The notes under the pieces: generated by a model
Told to the model about the DNA's origin: nothing
The model's input: only the letters and a program-made list of their open reading frames with translations
Databases searched by the model: none
In this document: positions 1 through 12,674 of the stretch, in pieces
Layout of the letters: every line of letters starts with the position of its first letter
Numbering within the stretch: the first letter of the stretch is position 1
DNA from: Scatophagus argus
Taxonomy: Eukaryota; Chordata; Actinopteri; Scatophagidae
Length of the DNA: 64,000 bases
Assembly: GCF_020382885.2 (NCBI RefSeq)
Contig: NC_058511.1
Span: 2,573,501 to 2,637,500 of the forward strand
Reading direction: 5' to 3'
Program-made: the position numbers and the translations under genes

Positions 1-128
1 TCTGATCTTTGCCTGAAGTAATGTTCCAGTCCGTGACTCATCTGTCATCGCTGTTAATCTGCATGTGTGCGTGTGTTTGTACAGTACATGTGTGCTTTGG
101 TGGTGCAGCACACAAACACACACACACC

Positions 129-168
129 AGGAGGAGGTGGAGGAGGTGGAGGTGGAGGAGGTGGAGCG
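129..168 (+). repeat. GGAGGT/GGTGGA purine-rich simple repeat
   Basis: The run consists of GGAGGT and GGTGGA units directly after a short CA tract. In one frame it would read as poly-glycine and in another as alternating Glu/Val, which is what a microsatellite gives by chance. The G clusters could form a G-quadruplex, which is inference. Confidence 0.7.
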
Positions 169-1107
169 CGTTCTGTGCCAGGCCCTCCAAAGCTTGGCAT
201 CGCCATTACACAGTTTGAGAAAAAGGCGAGCGAGGGAAGAGATCAGTCTCTCTGCAGATGGCAGAGGGCCACGTTGGATCTCTGCTGCGCTGGATCGCCT
301 CCACCGTGCAGGTTGCCGAACCGCGGCTCGACCGGCTTTTCAAACACCAAATCTGACCGCTGTTTTTGGAGCGAGGCCGACGGCGGCTGAGATTTTGTGC
401 AAATATGAAATGTATTCAGATTTGTCCGTGTTTGAGTCAGATGTCCACATTTGCTCCTTTGATGTTTGTTGAGGTGTTATTTGGTTACAGAGGGTGAACT
501 TGTTGGTGGAGTGTCCGTGGCTGCGGCGGACAGGATGTTCAGCGAGGACGACACCAGCTGGACTGCATCCCGTTTTTAATAAAATGCCAATATGTAATGT
601 ACGTACGTATATCAGTGTGACGCCCACCCACACATCCACACACAAAAGAACGGCTTGTTCTTTCGCAGTTTGTTGGCTTGCAGTCAAAGTTAGTAAAATT
701 TTAAACCAACTCTGTGTGGTTTCATAACATTTCATAATACTTTATCAGCAGTCGCATTAGAAAACACTGATTCTGCTCATCTGGAAAATCGATTGTGATA
801 ACCAGCCAGGCCAAGTCGGCCTGGTATTCGGTCAAGGCCTGCAGTAGCTTTATGTAAATATTTGTATGTTTAACTCTTACTTGTACCTTTGATACTTCAG
901 TATTGTACACATAATGAGTAACACAGTACAGGCTGTGGATGTTATGGATGTTATTTCTACAGTAAGAGGGGTCGTCTCCACTGCTTTTCTCCACCTTTCA
1001 GCGCCGTCCGTGATGAAAACTGCCTGAATCTGACTAAAATGTCGTTCAGGTGTCACTGAACGCACCTTGGAAGCATCAGGGCTGATGTTATGTGTTGTCC
1101 ACAGCTG

Positions 1108-1128
1108 GTGTGTGTGTGTGTGTGTGTG
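1108..1128. repeat. (TG)n microsatellite
   Basis: About ten uninterrupted TG dinucleotides, as is common in fish non-coding DNA. Confidence 0.85.
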
Positions 1129-2464
1129 AATCTGATTTTATTCTCCTCTGAATTTATCAAACACCTGAGGCATCACTCAAATAATGTCATAATACATTAT
1201 ACATTATTATATACTGTTAAAAGAAATACTCTGATAGTTTGATTGTTAATCATTGGTTTCACACAACGTTACACTGGAAACTCAGGGCCTACTGTCACCA
1301 ATGCAACAATTCCTCCCAATAAAACGTCTAAGTTAGTTTATGGCGCCCTCTGCTGTCCAATTTGGAAGGAACTGACAATTTGCACACTAGTAGTCTGTTG
1401 GACAAGATATTTCATGCCTACAAAGAACAAATAATAATCATTTACGTAAGCTGTGTAGGTGTCTTTCTCTCTTGTAACGTCACCCTCTGTGTAAATCCTG
1501 CGCTCACATAAAGTTACACCTTCATAAAATCCAGCCTGCACTTAAGTGATAATTTTTTTACATGTTAAACTGCCACAAGAGGGCGCCGTTTCCCTGAAAT
1601 CAGGGTCAATAAATAATCTGAGTGACCTGCAGCGCCACAGAGAAATGTTTTCTGCAGGTGCAGCTGCCTCGCTTTTTATTGCCAATTATTTGTGGAATGA
1701 TGGATAGACTTTTGATGGGGAAGAAGAGACAATGCAGTGAATCAGTATGCAGTGAATCAGTATGCAGTGTTAGGACGGCAGATTTCAACTTGTGTTTTCA
1801 CAGAAACAGCAGAGAAAAGGACAGTCAGTTTGTGTTAATCCTAATGTTCTCACAGATGTGATCTTTACTGAAGGAAGACAGACAGTGAGACACCAAACAG
1901 CCAAAAATATTGTTCACATTTGTGGTATTTCTGAAAAAAAAACAAAACAAAACAGGCTGTGCTTTACGGCCTTTATTAAATTTCATAAACTTTAATTATT
2001 ACAACACTGAACATTTCTCAGTGCATCTGCTTTTCAGTCCTCCCTTTTCATCAGTCCTGGTATGCAAGAATCATCATTTAGTGTCTACTAACTGACCAGT
2101 TGTGTCAAAATAAAAGCATCATCAAACAGCATGAACAGCTTTCCATGGTGAGCACACACATATTCCATCTAAAATCCGATTTCTGTGGCGAATTGTGTGA
2201 TGAAATTTCAGAGCAAACAGCAGCAGTCTGATGGGGAGACTAACATACACTTCAGCTGCGTTCTTTTGATGTGCACTTCCTGGTTGACATGAAAACGGGA
2301 ACATGTTTGTTGCCCAAACCTGAATAATAGATGCAGCAACAGGAATTTGTGAAATCAGCACATTATTTTCATCAATGTTAGTCACTTTCAGCAGGCACTG
2401 TTGTATGGGCTGCAACAAGTTCAGGTGCAAAGTGGCTGTTCACACACACCTGACTTAAAAGTAT

Positions 2465-2470
2465 TTTATT
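2465..2470 (-). terminator. Polyadenylation signal AATAAA, probably of EXOC8
   Basis: On the minus strand AATAAA lies about 140 bases after the EXOC8 stop codon. It is the first canonical signal downstream. The position implies a short 3' untranslated region; the actual cleavage site is not visible. Confidence 0.55.
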
Positions 2471-2609
2471 CTGCTGTTGCATCCTGCCATTTCCTGTCCT
2501 GCAGTCCCAAAGCAACCAGCTTCTAGTGGTTATGTCTAACACGTTAGATGAAATTTGCCAGAACAGTCAATATCAGTTTTTGTTTTGTCCACCATCCTTT
2601 ACTGCAGTC

Positions 2610-5558
2610 TCAGACCACAGATGTGGTGCTCTCTGGGTTGATCCGGACCGGCCTGGTGCTCTTCCTCAGGTCTTGCAGCTGTTTGGCCGGCTTGCCCACG
2701 CCCTCCTCAAACCGCCGCTCCACCACGGGCAGCACGGTGTCGTGGAGGAAGGTGGCGTTCTGCATGATGAAGACCTTCTTCTCGGGGTCCTGCTCACAGC
2801 GGAGGCTGTAGTCCACATGCTGCACGGCCACCAGGATGATCTCCCTCAGGCTCTCCAGCAGCACCATGTGCAGCTCGGGGAAGTAGAGCTTCAAGCCTTC
2901 CTCCAAGAAGCTCATCATCTGCTTTGTGAAGGCCACGATGGTGTAGCTCAGGTTCACCCAGCAGTCGTCGCCCGTGTACTGCTCGAAGCTGCCCATACCG
3001 CAGCTGCGCATCTCGTCCTGCGGAGACAAAGACTGATATGGTGACGTGCGACGGACAAAAGGTGAAACTTCGTGGAAACTTCAAATATTTGTTGTAATTA
3101 GCAGACAGCATCTGGTAGGTCCTTCCTGGATCATTACTACCTACAGGAAGTTAAACTAGAAAAGTGTACAGAAACAGAGATTATTTTAGCACAGATTACT
3201 TTGTTAAAGGGCTTAGCTCATAAAAGTCCAAAACTGTTTCGCGTGTCATGTCCTGTTTTGTCCGACCAGCAGTCAAAGTCAAATCCTTCCACACATCCTG
3301 CTTGCAAAACGACTTGAACAATTATTAAAAGTTTCACTGATCAATTTTGAATTTACAGTTTCAGCTCTGAACATCATCAGCAGAAAACTAAAGGAGGACA
3401 AGGTTTCAGGAAACGCTGCTCAACCGGCATCCAAGAGAAAAACCAAATCCACCTTGAGTTTAGCCAGAGCCTCGGGGGTCATGAGGTTCATCCTCCTCCA
3501 CATCTCCTCAGAGTTGCGGTGCTTGGTGGCTTCCATGATGATGTCCTTGTAGCTCAGCAGGGCTGCCTTGATGTCTTTGACCAGCAGGGACTGCAGGGTG
3601 AAGGTCAAGTCCAAGCCGATCTCGGTCAGCTGCTGGCAATGCTCCTTGGCCACTTTGACACACTCCGCTGCTGTGGACAGGCTCTCCTTACTGTCAAACA
3701 CCTGGTAAGGACAAAAAAACTCACCTTATTAGGACGTTTTCTTGCAGTTTCACGAGAATTCATATACCTTCACAGGCGTTTGAATGACTTGTGGCGAACC
3801 TGTGGCTGCCAACAGTTGCTCTAAATCTAACAGGTAAGTCAGTGTGCCTCCTGTGTTTGGAAGCCGACAGCGTCGACTCCGCCATCACAAATAACGGTCC
3901 CAAAAAGAGAAAATGATGCGGAGTACAAAAAACCTTTTTCTTACTCTATATAATAATACAAAGAATGCAAAGTTTAGATTCTGCCTCCTGTACCGACCTG
4001 CTTGCTGAAGGCGTTCACAAACATCCTCATGGCCGATCTGGACCAGACCACAAAGGCGGAGTAGCAGCCCGTGTTCCCCGCGAAGTCCATCTCGAACTCC
4101 TTGGCCGTCTCCAGCAAGCTGGTGAAGAAGATGTTGCAGAGTTTGTGGATGTAGAGCAGCGTGGCTCCTTCTATGCGAAGCTGCCGTATGGCCGTCTGAA
4201 CCGCAGCGGCGCGGTTCTTCAGAAACAGCTCGCAGGCTTTGGTGGACTGACCTGCAACCAAGTCAAAGACAACCGAAATTTACTGCAAATATTAGATTTA
4301 ATGTGGAGGGACAAGTCATGCTGATCACTATTTTTTGCTATAAATCTGGATTTTGGTCGTTTCTAATCGCATACATGACAATGAGTTAAAATACGTGAAA
4401 GTTAAGACCTAGTCTGATCAGCTGGGACACAGCGCGCCGGGTGGCTTTAGGTCCACCACGAAGTGACCGATCTGGAGACAACTCGAACACCAGAACCTCC
4501 GTCAGCTGTCGCACGCGCTCATCCACCTTCAGCCTCAGCTCTTTGACCTTCTGGGTGACCGGCTGGTCTTTCAGATACTCGTTGAGCTTGTCCAGCAGGT
4601 CCACAGCACCCTCAAAGTCTCTCTGGGCGATGCAAACGTCCAGATCTTCCGGCAGCTCCTGGATCCACTCAAGGCTGAGGTCCACACTTTCTTCAGCATC
4701 GGCTGGCTCGTCATCGTCCACATCAAAAGGGTTGGTGGACACCTCAGTCCTCACGGGAGAACTAAGGACCTGCTCCTCCTTATTGTGCCTGTCCTTGGTG
4801 ACTTTGTTCTTCTTGGTTTCGTCCAGGATCTCCAGCCACTCCTTCTTGATTTTGCTGTTCTCCGCCTGGAAGATGCGACTGTCCGGGAACATGAGGATCT
4901 TGAACATGTCCTTCATGGGAGGGTTGTCCTTTACGTTGACCACAGCGAAGCTCTCCAGGTCGTACAGGGCGTTGTATTTGTACTTGACAGTCCCTCGACG
5001 GTTTGGCAGCCAGGTGGCGATTAACAGGCAGTCATTCATCAGGAAGGCGTGCACCTTCTGGATGGGGGACATGTTGTCAACATCGAACTCCACAAGGTCA
5101 CCATTGTAGACCAAATGCCTCCCTGGGGTGTCCATGATGTTTTTACCTCCCTCCACTTTCTCCAGCAGTGAGGTGAGCGTCCTCTGCTTCACCTCCTCTG
5201 TTTCTTTGGGGAAAGCAGCCTGCATCTCTTTGGAGGTCTCGTCTTTGTCCGTGGACAGTAAGGCCTGAGTGATGCTCTCCATGATGCTCTTCTGCTCCGT
5301 CAGGATGTGACTCAGCTGGTACATCTCGCTCTCCAGGTAGGAAATCTCTTTGGCCGTTTCGATGAACTGTCTGTAGTTCTTATAAACATTTTTCTTTAGG
5401 TTTTGAGCCGTTTCGTCGGCCAAGTTTTGGATTTTTTGACGGTGCTCCTGCAAATCTCGGTCGCCATCGGACTGTTGTGACAGCTGCTTCACGTAATTTT
5501 GCGGGTCGAAATTCGGCGATTCGAGCAGTTTGCGTAGTCGGTTCCCCGTTTCCGACAT
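2610..5558 (-). CDS. exoc8: EXOC8, exocyst complex component 8 (Exo84), 4 coding exons
   Basis: Exo84 is a subunit of the octameric exocyst, which tethers secretory vesicles to the plasma membrane and is an effector of RalA. Coding exons in transcript order are 5558-4409, 4251-3998, 3701-3453 and 3017-2610. All introns are GT-AG and the phases (1, 0, 0) agree, giving 686 residues against about 725 in human. Residues 1-110 are the N-terminal Vps51/Exo84-type coiled region. Residues about 140-260 form the PH domain (start marked by GGKNIMDTPGRHLVYNGDLV). From about residue 280 to the end is the helical Exo84 C-terminal domain, ending NPESTTSVV as in human. The start is the first ATG in frame with this conserved N-terminus. 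The gene is head-to-head with SPRTN, as in human. The mammalian gene, as I recall it, is intronless in its coding region, so three coding introns here are notable. Identity is very secure. Confidence 0.97.
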
Positions 5559-6507
5559 CTTCTGAAGTGTGTGTTTAGGCGCTTATCAAAAATTATCGAT
5601 AAATATAGACAGAGGAAGGTTCCGCGGCTTATATCCGCTTGCAAACTAAACAGGAAGTTGTAAACTGGTCGACACCCTAAAACGTCACGGGGTTCTGGGA
5701 AAAAAAGTTGGCCAGCAAATGAAATTAAAAACAAACACTTAATATAAATAAAACTTGCTCGTTCCAATCAGTCGATATCGCTATTTGATTAGCACAAAGT
5801 AAGTAAAATAAACACTTTATATATAAGACTTGACTCGTCGCCAGTCTTCATCAACTGAGTCATTAGACCGCAACAGAACATCCCCGAGTAAGTTTTAGAT
5901 TGGCCAACTACTTGAAATGAAAAAACAACGAATCCCAGAATTCATTTCTATTGTTTCAAACAAGCGAAAGTTTTGTCAAGTATATGAGAGTTATTCAACT
6001 CTACAGCGGAAATTGAGCGTCGTAACTAGCAGAATATTACAAAAAAATAGCACATGATGCGATAGAACGACAAATAACCGTAATTTGTTTATTCAAAACA
6101 TCCATTAAAACGAAAAAATAACTGTTTTACCGTCGTATTTTCCGTCTAAAACTGTCAATTATTGTGTCAGAGGTTTTATTTCGAAATCACTAGCGGAAAT
6201 TCTACTGTTGTATTGTAACACGCTTGACACTGAACTGTTGGCGCTGGATGTGGACTGTCAGTTAGCAAACACCCTCGTCCACCTTGAAGATGTGGACGTT
6301 TTAATGAAATCATGACACACATATTAGACTGTTACTAAGGATAATATATTTGACAGATTGTGCTCTGACTCTGGTGATTCTGTCACTTGTTTAAGAGTTA
6401 CGTATAAGCTACGTTAGCTTGTTAAATTCAGCAAGCTAATATAACTAGAGCTAGCTACTCAGCTAGCTACCTCAGCTTACATCACCTTTTCTACCGTTTC
6501 TGCTGTA
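5559..6507. promoter_or_regulatory. Shared spacer and presumed bidirectional promoter of EXOC8 and SPRTN
   Basis: The two start codons point away from each other across 949 bases, so both 5' untranslated regions and promoters must lie here. I see no TATA box at a plausible distance from either gene. The middle (about 5900-6250) is AT-rich, and the SPRTN side contains repeated GCTAGCTA-like words near 6408-6470. Human EXOC8 and SPRTN are also head-to-head, so the arrangement is old. The exact transcription starts cannot be read from the sequence. Confidence 0.6.
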
Positions 6508-9296
6508 ATGGATGAGGATTTTCTGCTCGCCATACAGCTACAGGAGCAGTTTGACAATGAATACCAGACGTCAATATTTCCATCGAACGGCTTCGGGGAT
6601 AAAGGCCTCGGACAGAGTAGTAAGAAACGAAAAGTGGAGGTAGCTGGAGGTAGCAGTGATGTCGTTCCCTCCTGGAAGCCGGCTGTCCAGCCGGAGAGGC
6701 CGCTGTCCATCGTAGACGAGTCCTGGGAGATGCTGGACCCCAACCCCGATGTCAGAGCCATGTTTCTGGAGTTCAATGATATGTTCTTCTGGGGCAAACT
6801 CAGCGGTGTAGAGGTTAAGTGGAGCCCGAGAATGACACTGTAAGGCACCAGTTATGTTATATTTCATTGTGTTGTGAAACGAAGCTGGCGCAGTAATGCC
6901 GCTACTGAAACTAAAATTGCCTGATTTTTGCATGGGGTTTGGTGTGACTGAATGGGGAGAAGGAGCTGTGTCAGCGTTACACTTCCAAGTAAAGAAGTGG
7001 TGCAGGGTGTAAATTATGTTGATGACAGATTTCCTGTCCTGCCTGTGCTTTTCTTTCAGGTGTGCTGGTGTGTGTTCCTATGAGGGCCGAGGTGGACTGT
7101 GTTCAATCAGGCTCAGTGAGCCTCTGCTGAAGCTTAGACCGAGAAAAGACCTGGTGGAGGTAAGGCGGATGGTTACACTGATTTTGAGAAACAATTTGAG
7201 TTTTTGGTCTAATTCCTCACTTACAACCATCATTCAAAAAAATCTCATGTCTCAATTTGCAGCATTGAGAATCATTCACGTCAAAGAAAAGAGTCAGAAG
7301 AACACTGAAAACTGATTCTAAAACTTTTCTTTATGCCGATAAAACAGCTTATCGTAAGGCTTTAAGTGTATACGACCCCCACAGTAGGATTCAGTGTTAA
7401 AAGTCAAAGCATAAATGGTGAAGAGTAGATTTGTGTAGACTGGAAGTGAAAAGGACACTTCCTTCCTGTTTGTTAGATTAATTTTTTGTTTGTTCCCACA
7501 GACTCTCCTTCATGAAATGATTCACGCGCTGCTGTTTGTGACGCAGAACAACCGAGACCGAGACGGTCATGGCCCTGAGTTCTGCAAACACATGAGCCGG
7601 ATCAACAAGGCCAGCGGGACAAAGATTACTGTAAGGGTATCTTTGATTACACATTTTACGTATTAGGCTGATGCGGTCTTATCTTTGTGTAGGTTTCTGC
7701 AAAGATAATAATAATAAAATAACTTTCTCTCTTCCCTTTGTGCTCTTGTCAGGTCTACCACAGTTTCCACGACGAGGTCGATGTGTACCGGCAGCACTGG
7801 TGGAGGTGCAACGGGCCCTGCCAGAACCGCAAGCCCTACTTTGGCTACGTGAAGCGGGCCATGAACCGGGCCCCATCTGCTCTGGACCCCTGGTGGGAGG
7901 ACCACAGGAGGACATGTGGGGGGACCTACACCAAGGTCAAGGAGCCTGAAGGATACGGCAAAAAAGGCAAGGATGGTAAAAAGGACGGGAAAACCTCAGG
8001 GAGTAAGGCCTCAGGAAACGGAAAACCTTCAAGTGCACCTACAGGAGGTGAGTTTGTTCGTCTGCTGTATGTGCTGCTATAAATGTTACTGCACATGTTC
8101 TTAATATTGTAAGCTGTATGCTGCTGAATAAAAAACACACACTGTTTCTTAAACGGGTGTACTAACTTCTTGTAAACCACAGCTTGTCAGTTTTACACCT
8201 CAGTACTGATTATCTCGTCAAACCCTCAGTGAATAAACATGTTTACACAAATATGAAGCTAAACTTAACTAAATGTGTGCCCTTTTCCCTCTCAGGTTCC
8301 AGATCACAGGACATAAGGAACGTTATCCCATTCAGTGGCAGAGGTTTCCTACTCGGAGGGGAATCTCAGTCCTCAACGTCGTCCTCCCCATCTCAGAAAC
8401 CAGTAGTGCCTGTTGTGAAAACATCCTCATCCAGCCCCATCTCCTCTCTAAACAAACTCTGCAACACTTCATCTCCAGCTAAAAGTCTCAGTTCTCCTGC
8501 TCGTTCCAGCCTGGATAATGAAGGACTCTCTAGTGCCTTCACCTCCGTCAGACCAGCTTCCTCCACGGGGCAGAAGCCGCCTATAAAGAGGTCTGTCAGT
8601 AACACAAGGGTTTTTGTCAACATCAACGGCTCGCCAGTGAGAATCCCTAAACCCCACAGCAGCAGCAGTAGCCAGCAAGCAAACAAAATCAAACAGAGGT
8701 CCATTGAAGACCTCTTCAGCAGCACAAGCTTCAGGAAGTCAGTGAGTTGGTCCTCCACCTCAAACACAGAACCTAAAAGAGACTCATTGAGTGCTACCTC
8801 TGTACCCACCCAAAGCACCCACTCAGCGTCCTCTCCCACAACATCTGAGCCTGGCCCTGGTAGGTCCAGTAAGTGTTCTTCTGTGGTTTCAACTGGAACC
8901 AAGGACAGCCCTGCTAAACCAACGCAGTCCAAGTATTTCGGTGACTCTCATGGTGCCAATCCATCAGGAGCTGCTGGTGCGGGTCAGGCATCGAGGAAGA
9001 GGCCGCGGGACCACCGCGGCAGCTCAGCCACCCTCTTTGACTTCTTCCAAAAGACATTAAGCGGCGATTCAGCAGCTTTGAGGGAGTCGATAAAGTCAAC
9101 ATCATCTGCAGTGCAGCAAAGAACTGCCACCGCCTCCTCGTCTTCCTCCTCTACCTCCTCGCCCCCTTCCTCTGCAGAAGTGCACGGGTTTTCTTCCTCC
9201 TCCTCTTCCTCTGCACTGACGGTCAGCTGTCCCGTGTGCCAAGCGAAGGTGCAGGAATCAAAGATCAACGAGCATCTTGATTCCTGCCTCTCCTGA
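6508..9296 (+). CDS. sprtn: SPRTN (DVC1/Spartan), DNA-dependent metalloprotease, 5 coding exons
   Basis: SPRTN is a replication-coupled protease that degrades DNA-protein crosslinks and recruits p97/VCP at stalled forks. Exons are 6508-6839, 7060-7159, 7502-7630, 7753-8047 and 8296-9296; all junctions are GT-AG and in phase, giving 618 residues (human 489). Visible parts are an N-terminal helix MDEDFLLAIQLQEQFD, and the SprT active site HEMIH (H148, E149, H152) with third ligand H167 in GHGPEF. A Cys/Trp-rich subdomain follows (WWRCNGPC, near 203-210), then an SHP-like p97-binding motif FSGRGFLLG (about 298-306). RKRPR is a basic nuclear-localisation-like run. A C-terminal UBZ4 finger has C597, C600, H612 and C616. 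The long middle is Ser/Thr/Pro-rich and accounts for the extra length. I do not see the PCNA-binding PIP box at its expected place. Confidence 0.96.
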
Positions 9297-9325
9297 ATGA
9301 GGAGCAGCAGCAAAAGGGATGTTGC

Positions 9326-9364
9326 AATAAAACCAGGGAGCAAATAATTCAGTTATTCAATAAA
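9326..9364 (+). terminator. SPRTN polyadenylation signals (two AATAAA)
   Basis: AATAAA occurs at 9326-9331 and again at 9359-9364, starting about 30 and 63 bases after the SPRTN stop codon. Either or both could direct 3' end formation, which would make the 3' untranslated region very short. Confidence 0.6.
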
Positions 9365-9859
9365 ATGACAAAAATGTCCAGAGAGGTTTCAGGCAGTGTT
9401 GCGTTTAGAGTTTTTCAGCTTAACTTTGAGGTCTTTGGTATTTGGTGAATGACTTTTCTTCTGATTTGAGAAAAATGGTCGGACACTGTTGAATCATTTT
9501 CTGTGTTTGTCTGGATTAACTCACTGTAATAATGATAATTGTTCTCTCACGGGTGCCTTACTGTAACAGGAGAGCAGCAGAGTTTAAAAGAATGACGTCA
9601 GTGAATTGGCTTTTACTCTTTTAATTGTGTCATTTTCATTAGGCAAAACAAAGAATTAAAAATCCAGTGAAAGGAGATAAATATTTCCATTTAAACATGC
9701 TTCCTATGTTGAATATTGAAAGGATAACACATATCACTTTTAATCATAAAGCTCAGTTCTATGAAAAATCTTTTCAAAGTTGGAGCCCACGTGTTTATTT
9801 ATTATGTTTTATTATTATTTTGGGCTCTAAATGGCTTTGGCTGCAACTTAATCCTTGAG

Positions 9860-10090
9860 AGCAAATGGGCCCATTGAAGTGTATTAGCTAAAGGTGCCTG
9901 TTTATATGACAACTTTATGGAAAGGATCCCTACAGAGTTGGCCTTTTTGTATAACCAGAAAGAGCAGCTCCAGATCGCTCCGTTCAAAGCCACCAGACTC
10001 CATTGACAAAAACGCAAGTTTTACATTGCAGGACGGTTGCTCACTAGTCGCTTGTCTGCTGCGCGTTGGTCCCCTAATCTGTTCAGTCTG
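9860..10090. repeat. Interspersed-repeat fragment, related to sequence near 31165
   Basis: The segment around 9988-10022 (GCCACCAGACTCCATTGACA and what follows) recurs in altered form at about 31168-31205 in the first TTC13 intron (GCCACCAGACTCCAGTCAAA). The downstream text matches my memory of a dispersed sequence in many teleost genomes. I cannot assign it to a class, and its ends are approximate. Confidence 0.4.
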
Positions 10091-12293
10091 GTGTTTTAAC
10101 GTCTTAGATGTCACTTCCAAATTATTAGTCATGTCGCATTAGACATTTAGACCCCAAATTATGAAAAAACAGGCACGTGTTTAAAATAGTTTTATGATGT
10201 GAAAGCAGACCAAGTACGGTTTGAATCCAGAAGCTGCTATGTGATGTGTGTAGAGATTTTGCGTTCGGGTTGGCTGGTTCCCGTGGTTCAATGTATCCTC
10301 AACATAAAATCTGCCTCTGCTGCCTGACCTCTGCTGATCTGTGGGAATCAGCTTTCACACTTGTCAGCTCTTTACTTCTGCACGTCTTCACATTTACACT
10401 GCAGTAACCTGCAGGGTCAGGCAGTGCGCGAGTATCTGATTATCCCTCAGTGAGGCATCAGTATGTTCCTGATGGTTTAGATGCTGTTTATTTCAGAGGA
10501 CAAAATCCTGCTTCTACTTCTACAGTATGATCATTTTAAACCAGTTTGTTCTGCTTTTATATGTTCTGCTTGTTTTAAAGGAAGCTACTAAGTATGTTTA
10601 GTCTGTTGGCAAATAAAACATTTCTACTGTTTTATGTATCAGGATATTTTGTATGAAGCATTCAGCTAAATCTAAGTTATCCATCTTATCTATCGATTCA
10701 AAACTTCAGCTAACAAAACATCAATTTACACTCAAAACCGACTTCAGTCAGACTGTCATCAAAGTCACTGACTCATGTTTGAATTTTTATTTTCACCTTA
10801 TTTTACTGTTTGCTTGTGAGATATTGAAGCCTTCAAGTCTTCAGGTCTCTTAAAATCCTGCATATGAAACAATCTGAGATGGTTGAACTGCTCACGTTAT
10901 TCTCCTGAGGTGACCTCTGCTTTCAAAGTAGCTTCCTCCACACTGAACACGCTTGGTGCTGAGCAGGAAGTGTTCAATGGGCCTTTAAAACCATTTCACT
11001 GAAAACCGCTGCAGCTGGGAAGAGACATGACGAGAGCGCTGACAAGGAACCAGAACAGTGAAGTCACAGGCGGGACAGCGTGTATTAATACGCCGAAACC
11101 GAGCAGCCTCAAGCAGCTTTAACCTTCTGGTGTCATTTATGAATAAAACAAAGAAAAAGAGGGAGCTGCACCGGCGACTGGGAGAGAAAAGCAGACAGAA
11201 AGTGGGTGTAACAGAGCCGGTGGGTGAGGGCAGAGGTCAGACAGCGCGAGCCCAGCTGCCGATCAGGACTACGCCCTCCCGTCCCTGTAGGACGGACTGG
11301 AGCGAGGCCAGCATGGCTGACGACACCCCTCCCGTTTCAGTTACTGCAGTGTGCAGTAATCTGTGGACAGCATCTGGCTGCACGGCCGTCAGCCTCTCAG
11401 GGTGTTCTGGTCAGGAAGTGTGAATTTTCTCTGATTTGTTTCAGGCATTTCCTACTTTTATTGATTGAATGAGTAACAAGCTGCATTTCTGAATTCTGCA
11501 CACCAAAATAACTGCTTACAAGGAGCACTCGAATGCAGCACTCTGGACATGAACAAATCAGGTGAAGTTAATTCTCAGCAGATGAAGCGAGTTTCTCGTA
11601 CCTGATAATGTGACCTGCCGGTGTAGAAGTACCAGTACGACTGTCACACACATCTTGGCTGTGGTGACCAGAGAGCCCAACCACAGGCTGTTTGTTTGTA
11701 AAAGGTCACAAGGGAGGAAAACTGGAAAATACTGGTTTAAAAAGTCACTTCACCTGTCAAATAATTGTCATCTACAAGAACAATATTTGTTGAATAACGC
11801 TATGCTAGCATGGAAACAAAAATGAAAAGCACCTGAGAACTGCACTTGAGTAACTGTGGTTTGTTGCTTTCCATTTCCACATCTAAAAGTAACAGTTTAC
11901 ACCGTGGAGAACCTGAAGGCAGCATCTGAACCCCAAAGTGACACGTTTCTCTTGTTTCCTGTCTTCACCAGAAAGAGGAAGCTGTTTCACCCACCTGATG
12001 GCTCGAGAGCGGACGAATGGAAGGTAAATCTTTCCACGTTTGGACCTGAACACTTCCACACAGATTTTTCTTTAATGATTTTAAACATTAAAACATATAC
12101 CCATTGTCGATAAAATGACTATAGCTTGTTCTGACCCCATTCCTGTTTGACTCGGGGAGGATGTTGTCATCCTCATCCCCTTCCAGAGGCCCCTCAGTGG
12201 AGGTAAAACTCATGTCAGCGACAGCAGCTGTTAAAGCCACTCCTCTTCCCTGACCTGCTCTACACTGACGCTCTATAGGAAGAAGGCTTCCTC

Positions 12294-12295
<2 letters not shown>

Positions 12296-12329
<34 letters not shown>
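12296..12329. repeat. (CA)n microsatellite
   Basis: About 16 uninterrupted CA dinucleotides in the SPRTN-FAM89A spacer. Confidence 0.9.
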
Positions 12330-12330
<1 letters not shown>

Positions 12331-12674
12331 CTTCCTTTCAGACCTATTGTCTCTCTCTGACAGTGATGCATCCCAGACAGGCTCCAAGTGCAGTGTTGTT
12401 CTGTCGGCCATCAGGCAAGCGGAAGAGAACCGAAGCATTTTGATTATATTGGATTGAAAGACGGATCATAATGTATACGAATCACTAACTCATCTATTTT
12501 CATTTGTTTTTAATGTCCAACCTAAATGTTTTTTAAAATGTTTAGGCATGAAAATCACACAAAATGAGTGCGGACAAAATGAAAGGTCATGAAAGAATGT
12601 ACCTTGGGACAAGTCTGGAGGCTTTCTGTGCCCACATGAGTACAAACTTACTGCATTTTTTGTGGCTTTCAGCG

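Larger units (their letters stand above)
1..2460. other. Non-coding flank at left edge, beyond the 3' end of EXOC8
   Basis: I see no supported gene here. The open frames are short, overlap one another on both strands and match no family I know. The stretch holds a GGAGGT-type purine run near 129-168, a TG microsatellite near 1108-1128, and a short direct repeat at about 1735-1768 in which the 16-bp unit CAGTGAATCAGTATG(C) occurs twice plus a partial third. A plus-strand AATAAA near 2110 could be the end of a gene lying to the left, but no coding sequence supports that. Confidence 0.5.

Noticed and set aside
65-472. Overlapping plus-strand open frames at the left edge, one with a poly-glycine run and one with alternating Glu/Val
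   Set aside because: They are translations of a CA tract followed by a GGAGGT repeat, have no family resemblance and overlap each other in two frames.
2526-3044. Plus-strand open frame of about 170 codons over the last EXOC8 exon
   Set aside because: It is the antisense shadow of a conserved coding exon.
4441-5109. Plus-strand open frame of 222 codons over EXOC8 exon 1
   Set aside because: Antisense shadow; the minus-strand protein is a clear Exo84 orthologue.
8393-8932. Minus-strand frame over SPRTN exon 5
   Set aside because: Antisense of a low-complexity Ser-rich coding exon, with no independent support.
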